From JACKFB01 sp041389525 (lineage in GTDB: Bacteria > Myxococcota_A > UBA9042 > PHBI01 > JACKFB01), in contig JAWKRR010000021.1 of assembly GCA_041389525.1 (NCBI GenBank), positions 1 to 64,000 of the forward strand: a DNA stretch of 64,000 nucleotides, in the 5' to 3' direction. This document shows positions 53,311 to 62,230 of this stretch, in pieces (the first letter of the stretch is position 1; each line of letters starts with the position of its first letter). A program made the position numbers and the translations under genes. The notes beneath the pieces were generated by a model. It saw only the letters and a list, made by a program, of their open reading frames with translations, made no database searches and had not been told where the DNA came from.

Positions 53311-53541
53311 CTAGCTGTGATGCTTCGTCAGCAGCGCCGGGTCCGTCGACTCCTCCAGCACCTGTCCGCACTTGCGACACTGGTACCGAAGCGAGACCGG
53401 GCGCGCCGTGATCCCGAAGAGCAGCGCCATCGTCCCGCTGAACGAGTAGCGGGGCTCCTCGGCGATCATGCCGTCACCCTTGGCGTACCCGCAGCCGCAC
53501 CGCTTCGGCTCGGCCCCATCACGTTTTCCCGCGTCGCTCAT
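53311..53541 (-). CDS. Small Cys-rich zinc-ribbon-like protein
   Basis: This 76-residue protein has a likely zinc-binding set: CGCGYAKGDG near residue 15 and YQCRKCGQVLEE near 52-62, plus a terminal His pair (LLTKHHS). No signal peptide is seen, although a hydrophobic stretch (GTMALLFGITA) lies between the Cys pairs. The ATG at 53541 is the only sensible start because the frame upstream of it is low-quality sequence. It lies 52 bases before the DUF924 gene in the same direction. Function unknown. Confidence 0.6.
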   Translation of the reverse strand: MSDAGKRDGAEPKRCGCGYAKGDGMIAEEPRYSFSGTMALLFGITARPVSLRYQCRKCGQVLEESTDPALLTKHHS

Positions 53542-53555
53542 CTGACCCCCAATCC

Positions 53556-53592
53556 TCACCGCCTCCCGGCTGCGAGCGGCGGATCTGCAGGC
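53556..53592. repeat. Dispersed 36-bp repeat, copy 2
   Basis: It matches 15361-15396 with two mismatches and one extra base. It lies just outside the start of the small zinc-ribbon gene, in the leader rather than after a stop, so it is not tied to one gene family. Confidence 0.55.
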
Positions 53593-53674
53593 CCGAATCG
53601 CGACCCAGCCTCCGCCCGCGCGGACTATTGGCCGCTGCGGTCGGGGCTGTAAAGGGCGAACCGACCTCAGGCGC

Positions 53675-55822
53675 TCAGCGGCACTCTTGGGTCTTCTTGC
53701 TCGGCTTCTCCCACGTGCACGCGGCGATGCAGAAGAGGCCGGCGACGCAGCCGATGGAGTCCTCGTCACTCCCGAACCCTGTGGCGCTGGTGAGGAAGCT
53801 GATCTCGCAGTCGCCCTCCTCGTACCAGTCGCCCTCGACCCCGCACTCCGCCGCGTTCAGGCGCCAGCCCGCGGCGTTCCCGGTGGTGGGGACGCACAGC
53901 GAGAAGGTCGACAGGTCGGTCGACAGCTTGCCCTGGCACTTGCCGACCACCGACGTGAAGCGCTTCTCCGCCTTCTTGTCGCAGTTCCAGTCGAAGTTCC
54001 CCGCGACGTGCGGCTTGGTCTCCCAGGTCTCGTGGTCCGGATTCACCGAGATGTTCGCGTCGCCGTAGCAGTCGTCGTCGTTCTTCACCCATCCGTCGCC
54101 GGGCGAGCACTGCTTCGCGGTGACGTCGGGGTTGCCGAAGGTGTCCATGTCTTTGTCTTCGAAGACCTTCTGCGCTTCCTCGATGCCGTCCGGGTCGGGC
54201 TTGCCGTCGCAGTCGTTGTCGAATCCGTCGCAGCGCGTCTCGACGATCTGGTACGCGGGGTGCCCGTACTTGCAGCTCCACGCGCCGTTGGAGCAGGTCG
54301 CCGTGGTCGAGCCCGGCACCGCGCACACGCCCTGGTTCAGGCAGCCGATGGCGGCGAGGGTGTCGGAGTCCAGCGTCGAGGGCAGCTCATCCAGCGAGCC
54401 GTCGCAGTCGTTGTCGCGGTTGTCGCAGCTCGTCTCCTCCGGCTCGTAGAAGGGGCTCTCGTAGATGCAGCTCCAGGCGCCCTCGATGCAGCTCGCCGTG
54501 GTCACGTCCTTGAGGCCGCACACGCCCTCCGTCGCGCAGCCCGCCTCGGCCAGCTTCGACAGGTCGTTCTTCACCACCAGGCCGTCGTCCGGGACGCCGT
54601 CGCAGTCGTCGTCGTCCAGATTGCACAGCTCCGGCCCCGCCGCCGTGTGAGTCGAGCAGGCCAGCGCCACGGTGCTCGGAGCGCACACGACCTCGCCGCC
54701 CGCGCACACGCCGACGCCGCACGGGTCGCCAAGCACCAGCCCGGTGGTCCCGTCCAGGTCCTTGAAGGTCACCGACCCATCGGCCTTGAAATTCTCGTCG
54801 GTGGCGCCGTCGCAGTCGTCGTCCTTGCCGTTGCAGATCTCGGTCGCGCCGGCCCCCGTGCCGTTACAGACCGCGGCCGCCCCGTCCGCCGCACAGATGA
54901 TCTGCCCGGTGCCACACGCCCCCTCGCTGCAGTTCGCGCCCAGCGCCAGCTCGCCGCCGGTCTCCGACACGAAGACCTTGCTGCCGCCGGGGTTGAAATC
55001 CTCGTCGGTCTTGCCGTCGCAGTCGTCGTCCTGGCCGTTGCAGAGCTCCTCGGCCGGGGTCGCCGCGTTGCACGCGCTCAAGCCGGTCGCCGAACAGGCC
55101 CGCGTCCCCTTGCACGAACCGAACGCGTTCTCCACGAAGCAGTCGGTCGACGCCCCCGCCTCGATATGCTGCGCCGCGCAGTCGCACACGCCGCTGTCAG
55201 GCAAGCAGCGCGGCTCGCCCGCGGTGGCGGTCTCGGTGCAGCTCGCGCCCGCCGGGCACGAGTCGCCAGCCTGGCACTGGGTCGCGCAAAAAGACCCGGA
55301 TCCGTCGGCCTGGGCGACGCAGCGGTTGGCGAACCCACTGGCCAGCGGGTGCCCGCAGTCGCCGTCGACGCGGCAGGGTCGGCAGTACGGTTGATGCACC
55401 CAGATGCAGATGAACTGCGGGTCGCCGCCGCCGCCCACGGCCTTGCAGGTCCAGTCCGTCGGGCACGCCGCGTCGCACAGCTGGGTGCAGGTGCCGCCGA
55501 GGGGCCCGTCCACACACCAGCCGCTGAAGCAGTCCGAGTTCACCTCGCAGGGCGAGCCAAAGCAGCCTTCACAGTCGGCCGCGTCCGCGTCCGTGCTGTC
55601 GGGCGCGGTGTCGGCGGCGTCGAGGATCGAGACCTCCACGTCGGCCACGTCGGGCAAGCCGACCACGTCCGCGCCGATCGCGTCGGGGACCGGCGTCGAG
55701 TCCAGCTTCACGTCCTCGCCGCCGGCGACGTCGCTCTCGCCGCAGCCCGTGAACAATCCCAAACCGGTGACGGCGACGAGCGCCAAGACGAACGGGTAAG
55801 CGAGCGACGAAAGACGCGTCAT
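53675..55822 (-). CDS. MopE-like lipoprotein with C-N-G-x-D-D-D-C-D-G repeats
   Basis: This 715-residue lipoprotein has a signal peptide ending GLFTGC and an acidic linker. A Cys-rich block follows (CEGCFGSPCEVNSDCFSGWC, with SDC and GDC knots resembling EGF-like or stigma-type modules). Then come at least five copies of a metal-binding-like repeat: CNGQDDDCDGKTDEDFN, CNGKDDDCDGATDENF, CNLDDDDCDGVPDD, CDNRDNDCDGSLDE and CDGFDNDCDGKPDPDG. This acidic repeat is known from MopE, a copper-binding surface protein, and is very common in Myxococcota. Calcium or copper binding at the cell surface is inferred. ATG at 55822. Confidence 0.88.
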   Translation of the reverse strand: MTRLSSLAYPFVLALVAVTGLGLFTGCGESDVAGGEDVKLDSTPVPDAIGADVVGLPDVADVEVSILDAADTAPDSTDADAADCEGCFGSPCEVNSDCFSGWCVDGPLGGTCTQLCDAACPTDWTCKAVGGGGDPQFICIWVHQPYCRPCRVDGDCGHPLASGFANRCVAQADGSGSFCATQCQAGDSCPAGASCTETATAGEPRCLPDSGVCDCAAQHIEAGASTDCFVENAFGSCKGTRACSATGLSACNAATPAEELCNGQDDDCDGKTDEDFNPGGSKVFVSETGGELALGANCSEGACGTGQIICAADGAAAVCNGTGAGATEICNGKDDDCDGATDENFKADGSVTFKDLDGTTGLVLGDPCGVGVCAGGEVVCAPSTVALACSTHTAAGPELCNLDDDDCDGVPDDGLVVKNDLSKLAEAGCATEGVCGLKDVTTASCIEGAWSCIYESPFYEPEETSCDNRDNDCDGSLDELPSTLDSDTLAAIGCLNQGVCAVPGSTTATCSNGAWSCKYGHPAYQIVETRCDGFDNDCDGKPDPDGIEEAQKVFEDKDMDTFGNPDVTAKQCSPGDGWVKNDDDCYGDANISVNPDHETWETKPHVAGNFDWNCDKKAEKRFTSVVGKCQGKLSTDLSTFSLCVPTTGNAAGWRLNAAECGVEGDWYEEGDCEISFLTSATGFGSDEDSIGCVAGLFCIAACTWEKPSKKTQECR

Positions 55823-56118
55823 GAGCAAGGCCTCCGGGGGAACGGGGGCGCATCATACCGCACCCGCACACTCGATTCATCGTGGATCGTCGCAGGGATC
55901 CCGCTTCGCGAACGCCGCGGAAAATCCGAGCCACCGCCCACACTTCGAACCCGCCCGCAGCAAGCGTTCGAGCCGGGCACGCGGGCGTCGGTGTCGCGCC
56001 TGCGAACGCCAGGAGGACGGCTGCACTGCCGCTGACGCGCCCCCGACTTCCCTCATTGATCACCGCCGCCCTTCGCGCTTACCCTGCGCCGCCGCCTCCC
56101 CCCGCTTCAGCAGGTCTG

Positions 56119-57921
56119 ATGCTGCTTCTCCTCGCGAGCCTCGCCGCACTCCTGGCCGGCCCGCTCATCGTGCGGGCCTTCGGTGCGAGCCACGCGCTGC
56201 TCTCGCTGCTGGACGCGTTCGTCATCACGTCCATCACAGGCCTCGTCTTCCTCGAGGTGCTCCCCTCTGCCTTGGTCGGCGCGGGGCTGTGGCCGGTCGC
56301 GGCCGCCGTGGTGGGGCTCTGGCTACCGCGCGGCCTCGAGCACGTCCTCGAGGGCCGCCGCACCGAGGGCCGCGGGCGGGCGCTGCTGGTGGTCGCCGCC
56401 TTGGTGGGGCTGGCGATCCACGCCATGCTCGACGGCGCCGCGCTGGCCCCCACCGCCGCTGCCCACGAGCACGGCCACGTCCCCGGCACCGGCGACTGGG
56501 GCCTCGGCCTCAGCGTCATCCTCCACCGCATCCCGTTCGGGCTTGTCATCTGGTGGACCGTGCGCCCGCGCCACGGCGTGCTGCCGGCCGCCGGCCTGCT
56601 CGTCCTGATCGCGACGGCGACCGTCGGCGGCTACGCCCTTGGCCAGATCGGCGTCCGCGAGCTCCCCACCACGGCCCTGCTGACCTTCCAGGCCCTGGTC
56701 GCCGGCGCCCTGCTCCACATCGTCTTCGAGCACCCGGTCGACGACCCCACGGGCGAGGCCCGCAAACCCTCCGACAACCACGTCCCCGCCGGCCTCGGCG
56801 CGCTGTCCGGTGCGGCCCTGGTCGTGGCAGTCATCCTGCTGCACGGCGACGCCCACGGCGCGGGCGAGCACGCGCACTCCGACCCCGCCGGCGCCGCCCT
56901 CGAGCTGGCCCTACGCCTCGCCCCGGCCTTGTTGCTCGGCCTGGGCCTCGTCGTGGCCGCCTCCCAGCTCCGCCCCGCCGCCGCCGCTCCCCTTCGCTTC
57001 CTGCGCGGTGCCCTGGCCGGCGCTCGCACCCTCCCCCGCCTGGCCGCCCCCGACAAAGCCCCGCCCGCCCACGCGATCGCGGCGTCCGTCCTCGGTCTCG
57101 ACGTGGTCCTCGCCTCCTGGGCGGCCTTCGGCGCCGGCATGACGGCCCTCCGCGGCGGCGCCGCGGCCCTCGTCGCCCTTCTGCTCGCCGCCGTCTCGAC
57201 CCGCTGGGCCGCCGCCGCCCCCGCGCCCATCGACACCGCGAACGCCCCGCCGCCCGGCACAGCCCCCACCGCGCGGGCCGCCGTCGCGCAGGCGCTGGAC
57301 CGCGGCATCCCCTGGGTCGCCTTCGGCCTCCTCACCGCCGGGCTCGCCCAAGCCGCCCTCCCCGCCGACAGCCTCGCCACCCTGAGCGCTCCCGCCAGCC
57401 TCGCCCTCGCCCTCGTCCTCGCGTGGCCCGCCTACCTGTGCGGCCTGGGACTGACCCCCATCGTCCTGGTCATGCTCGGCGCCGGATTCGCGCCAGGCGC
57501 GGCCCTCGTCATGCTGATCCTGGCCCCCGCGGCCCACCCCGCCGCGCTCGCCCACCTCGCCGCCGGGCGCCGACTTGCGCACCGCAGCATGACCGCCCTG
57601 CTCGCGCTGACCGCGGGAGTGTTGACCTACACGCTCTGGACACCGGCCATCGACCGCGCCGCACACGCCCACGAGCCCAGCCTCACCCTGCTCGCCGAGC
57701 ACCCGCTGAACGCCCTGGCCCTCGCGCTCCTGCTCGCCCTGGCCGCCGCCCGCCTGCTCCAGCGTGGCCCCCGCGCCCTGCTCGCGGAGCTCACGCCCGG
57801 AGGCGGTCTGCACCGCCACCACCCCCACCTCGGAGGGGCCCGCGCACCCGCGGCGATCCTCGGCGGATTCAGCGCGTCAGACCACGACCACGGCCACGAC
57901 CACCATCACCACGACCACTGA
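56119..57921 (+). CDS. ZIP-like transporter fused to permease with His-rich tail
   Basis: This 600-residue membrane protein joins two transport-type halves. The first (about 1-220) looks like a ZIP metal transporter: HAMLDGAALAPTAAAHEHGH and GLSVILHRIPFGLVIWW contain the His and Glu/Asp-spaced helix pairs of the family. The second (about 245-560) fits the DUF318/SO_0444 permease group, with LDRGIPWVAFGLLTAGLAQA and YLCGLGLTPIVLVMLGAGFA-like segments. The C-terminus is a His/Asp tail (DHDHGHDHHHHDH). It probably moves zinc, copper or a similar ion. The ATG at 56119 begins the first helix; the frame upstream is low quality. Confidence 0.7.
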   Translation: MLLLLASLAALLAGPLIVRAFGASHALLSLLDAFVITSITGLVFLEVLPSALVGAGLWPVAAAVVGLWLPRGLEHVLEGRRTEGRGRALLVVAALVGLAIHAMLDGAALAPTAAAHEHGHVPGTGDWGLGLSVILHRIPFGLVIWWTVRPRHGVLPAAGLLVLIATATVGGYALGQIGVRELPTTALLTFQALVAGALLHIVFEHPVDDPTGEARKPSDNHVPAGLGALSGAALVVAVILLHGDAHGAGEHAHSDPAGAALELALRLAPALLLGLGLVVAASQLRPAAAAPLRFLRGALAGARTLPRLAAPDKAPPAHAIAASVLGLDVVLASWAAFGAGMTALRGGAAALVALLLAAVSTRWAAAAPAPIDTANAPPPGTAPTARAAVAQALDRGIPWVAFGLLTAGLAQAALPADSLATLSAPASLALALVLAWPAYLCGLGLTPIVLVMLGAGFAPGAALVMLILAPAAHPAALAHLAAGRRLAHRSMTALLALTAGVLTYTLWTPAIDRAAHAHEPSLTLLAEHPLNALALALLLALAAARLLQRGPRALLAELTPGGGLHRHHPHLGGARAPAAILGGFSASDHDHGHDHHHHDH

Positions 57922-59194
57922 GCGCGCGCAGAAACGCCGCCATCTCCGCCACCGCGGCGTCACCCGCCTCCAGCGGCTGCAGCGACTCCTCTCGGTGTCC
58001 GAAGGCCGGGACCTCGTCGAGGCGCTGATAGAAGCCCAGCGCGGCCTCCAGCGTGTCGAAGCGCCCGTCGTGCATGTAGGGGCCCGTGAGCGCCACGTCG
58101 CGGAGGCCCGGCGTCTTCATCTCGCCCAGGTTGTTGGTCGTCAGCGCCAAGAACACGAGCTTGTCGTTGTGGTCCCCCAGCGGCGCGTCGCTGAACGCCC
58201 CGAGCCCGTTGAAGGGATCGCGCTCGACCAGCGCGACGCCGTCGTAGCGACCGCGGTCGGGCGGCGAACCGGGCTCTGGCCCCAGCCCGATGTTGTGAAA
58301 CTCGCGGTCTGTGAAGTTCGGCCCGCCGTGACACAGCGTGCAGCCCGCGTCGCCGAAGAAGCGCTTCATGCCCCGCTGGGCCTCGCCGTCCAGCGCACGC
58401 AGCCCCTCGGCGTCCCGCGTGGCCAGCGCCCGGGCGAAGCGGTCGAAGTCGCTGTCGCGCGAGATCAGGGTCCGCTCGTAGGCCTCCAGCGCCTTGCCCA
58501 GGTTGGCGAAGACCCCGTTGATGGCGTCCCGGTCGGCCGGGGCCATGGCCGCCCACGCGAGCGCGTCCGGGTGGCCTGGGTCGTCGGCCACCGGCCTCGC
58601 GCGCCCAGGAAAACGCTGGCTATCTCCGAGCTCGGGCAGCCCGCCGAAGAGGGCCTCGTAGGCCCCGCGCAGGGTGGCGTCGGCGAACACCAGGTGGGCG
58701 AGCTCCAGACGTGAGCCGGCCATCTCCACCTGGTTCTCGATGGGCCCCAGCGCCTGCGCCCACAGCGAGTCCGCGCGCCCGTCCCAGAAGAACCACCGAT
58801 TCCACGCCGTGTTCAGCACCGTCGGCGTGTTCCGCGAGGAGAGCGCCACGCCCCGGGCTAGCTCGCGGCCGTCGGTGAACCCGCGCTCGGGCATATGACA
58901 GGTCGCGCAGGCCACCGTGCCAGACGGGGACAGCCGCACGTCGAAGAAGAGCGCCTCGCCCAGCGCGGCCGCCTCCGCGTCGTCGGCGAGGGCGTTGGTC
59001 GGGCTGGCAGGCGGGCGCACCGGCCCATCCGTGTTCAGCCCAGCCGCGATGATCCGCGCGCGCAGCTCCGCGCTCAGCTCAACCTCGAGCGCGGCGTCCC
59101 AGGCCTGGCCCTCACAGGCGCAGACCGCCGCCAGCGCGAGCCAAGCCAGCCCCCATCGCCTCGCAGCGACCGCACCCAGCGAGCCCACGCCCAC
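57869..59194 (-). CDS. Di-haem cytochrome c peroxidase-like lipoprotein
   Basis: This 441-residue protein has a signal peptide ending LAAVCAC and two c-type haem sites, CATCH (residues 96-100) and CTLCH near residue 290. Family sequences include LGEALFFDVRLSPSGTVACA, MPERGFTDGRELARG, RNTPTVLNTAWNRWFFWDGR, LGDHNDKLVFLALTTNN and MKTPGLRDVALTGPYMHDG. It fits the CcpA/MauG-type di-haem peroxidases that reduce hydrogen peroxide in the periplasm. The GTG start overlaps the preceding stop (TAGTG), so it is the last gene of the asnS operon. Its 3' end overlaps the convergent transporter by 53 bases. Confidence 0.9.
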   Translation of the reverse strand: MGVGSLGAVAARRWGLAWLALAAVCACEGQAWDAALEVELSAELRARIIAAGLNTDGPVRPPASPTNALADDAEAAALGEALFFDVRLSPSGTVACATCHMPERGFTDGRELARGVALSSRNTPTVLNTAWNRWFFWDGRADSLWAQALGPIENQVEMAGSRLELAHLVFADATLRGAYEALFGGLPELGDSQRFPGRARPVADDPGHPDALAWAAMAPADRDAINGVFANLGKALEAYERTLISRDSDFDRFARALATRDAEGLRALDGEAQRGMKRFFGDAGCTLCHGGPNFTDREFHNIGLGPEPGSPPDRGRYDGVALVERDPFNGLGAFSDAPLGDHNDKLVFLALTTNNLGEMKTPGLRDVALTGPYMHDGRFDTLEAALGFYQRLDEVPAFGHREESLQPLEAGDAAVAEMAAFLRALSGRGDGGRGRGRGLTR

Positions 59195-59679
59195 TAAGCC
59201 GAGGCGGTAACGGCCCGCGCGCGCGCCGCACCGACGACGCGGCCGCCCTGCTCGGTGACCTCGACCTCGAAGACCGCGTCCTCAGCCCCGTCGCCGGTGC
59301 CGACGCGCACCACCAGGCGCCACTGGCCCGGCATGTGGAAGAGCATCCCCTCCACCACGAAGCGCCCGTCGCCCTGCGCCTCCACGGTCGGGAGCACGTT
59401 CATCCCGTGGCCGTGCAGCGGCATCGTGGCGTCGACCGACACCTCCGTGGCGACCGCCGCGCCAGCGCCCGCGCCCTCGACCGTGATGACCATGTCGAAG
59501 TGTTCGTTGAGGGGCAGCGGGTCCGGCGTGGTCTGAAAGCGCACGCTGTAGCTGCCGCCCGCGGTCATGACCGCGCCGGAGTCCTCGCCGCTGTCACAGC
59601 CGCCGGTCAGCGTGCTGACGAGCAAGACGCCGAACGCTGCGATGGCCAGGCCGCGAGAGAGGGAGTTCATGCCGCGCAT
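59194..59679 (-). CDS. YtkA/FixH-like small lipoprotein
   Basis: This 161-residue lipoprotein has signal peptide ending LVSTLTGGC (lipobox TGGC). The domain after it, YSVRFQTTPDPLPLNEHFDMVITVE, VDATMPLHGHGMNVLPTVE and FHMPGQWRLVVRV, is the YtkA/FixH-like pattern with MPxHGHGM as a likely copper-binding site. It is encoded between a MYXO-CTERM-like protein and a di-haem peroxidase, with stop and start overlapping as TAGTG. This suggests a role in delivering copper or haem to an exported redox protein. A start at 59670 is also possible. Confidence 0.75.
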   Translation of the reverse strand: MRGMNSLSRGLAIAAFGVLLVSTLTGGCDSGEDSGAVMTAGGSYSVRFQTTPDPLPLNEHFDMVITVEGAGAGAAVATEVSVDATMPLHGHGMNVLPTVEAQGDGRFVVEGMLFHMPGQWRLVVRVGTGDGAEDAVFEVEVTEQGGRVVGAARARAVTASA

Positions 59680-59684
59680 TGTGA

Positions 59685-60802
59685 TCACGCGGCGGTTCCG
59701 GGTCCAGGGCGAAGCAGGCCACGACGGGTCCACGCGACGAAAAGCGCCGCCAGCGCGGGCCCAAGACCGCCCCAGCCACCGCCGGCGCTGCACCCGCCGC
59801 TCTCCGCGACCGCGGGCGCCTCGACCTCCGCCTCGGCCTGGCCCTCGGTCGCGTCTGGGCCGGGAGCCCCCAAATCCTCAGGCGCCGTCTCGCTAAAATC
59901 GGTGCCCGCGTCGCGCTCCGGCGCCGCCTCGGGCGCTGGCTCCGCGACCTGCTCCGGCTCGCGCACGGTCACGCCGGCGCCCGAGTAGATGGTCACCTCC
60001 TCGCCCGGCCCGGCGCGCACTACAGCGCGCAGCTCGTAGTTGCCTTCGGGCACGCCCACCGCGTCCCAGACGTGGCTGAGCCGCCACCAGCCTGCCCCCG
60101 CGTCCGGGTCGGCCTCCATGGCGGCGTCGGTGAGCAGCACGCCGCGGCTCGCGAAGCGCCGGTTCACCGTCGGGCAATCGAGCGGGCACGGCGGGCTGTC
60201 GCAGGGTAGCGGCGGGCCGGGGTCCTCGATGATCGGGTCCAGCACGCCGTAGTCCATGGTCACCGTGGGCGCGCTCTCGGCGACCGCGCGCAGGTCCAGC
60301 GCGGCCACGTCCTCGGTGACGATCTGCGTGCGGTAGGGCGCGAAGAAGAGCGCGCCAAGGGGCAGCGGCTCGGCGTCGCGTCGCACGACGACCACGGTCG
60401 GGGCGAGGCGGTAGGCCGGGCAGAGCGGAGGGTCCACGGCCTGCGCGACGATGTGCCAGGCGCCCGTCGGGACGTCCTCCAGGGTCCAGCTCAGCGCGTT
60501 CGTGAGGTCGCTGATGGCCGCCGTGCCGAACTCGACGCCGACCAGCAGCGCGGGGTCGGGGTTGGGCGTCGCGGGGAGGCCGTCGCGCTGGTAGGAGAAG
60601 TGAAAGACGCCCGTGGGATCGATGTTTCCGTCGCGCCAGAGCAGATCGATCTCGGGCTGTGTTGGCACCGCGATGCGGAGGGGCGCGTCGAAATCGGGCA
60701 GGACGATGAAGCCGCCGATGTGGGCCGACGCGGGCAGGCCCGGCGCGCAAAGGACCGCCGCCCACAGAGCGGCCAGCGCGCAGCGGCCGGCGACCCCGAC
60801 GC

Positions 60803-60806
<4 letters not shown>
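59685..60806 (-). CDS. Exported protein with MYXO-CTERM-like sorting tail
   Basis: This 373-residue protein has a signal peptide (AALWAAVLCAPGLPASA), a beta-rich exported domain with HIGGFIVLPDFDAPLRIAVP and PPLPCDSPPCPLDCPTVNRR, an acidic/Pro-rich linker, and a C-terminal SGGCSAGGGWGGLGPALAAL followed by hydrophobic residues and Arg. This is like the MYXO-CTERM sorting signal (Cys, Gly-rich, helix, basic end), which anchors proteins to the myxobacterial surface. The TTG start overlaps the asnS stop as TTGA, an unusual start but well supported by the overlap. Function unknown. Confidence 0.75.
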
Positions 60807-62164
<1,358 letters not shown>

Positions 62165-62230
62165 CGCTGCCTCCCACCGCGCCCACACGACGCGCCCATG
62201 TCCCGGCTGCTGCTGGCCGGGCTGCCGAAG

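Noticed and set aside
53675..55300. Regular Cys/Asp-coding units resembling an array
   Set aside because: They are coding repeats of a MopE-like protein, not identical direct repeats with unique spacers.
53687..56035. 782-codon plus-strand frame over the MopE-like lipoprotein
   Set aside because: Antisense to a convincing signal-peptide lipoprotein; no ribosome site or domain.
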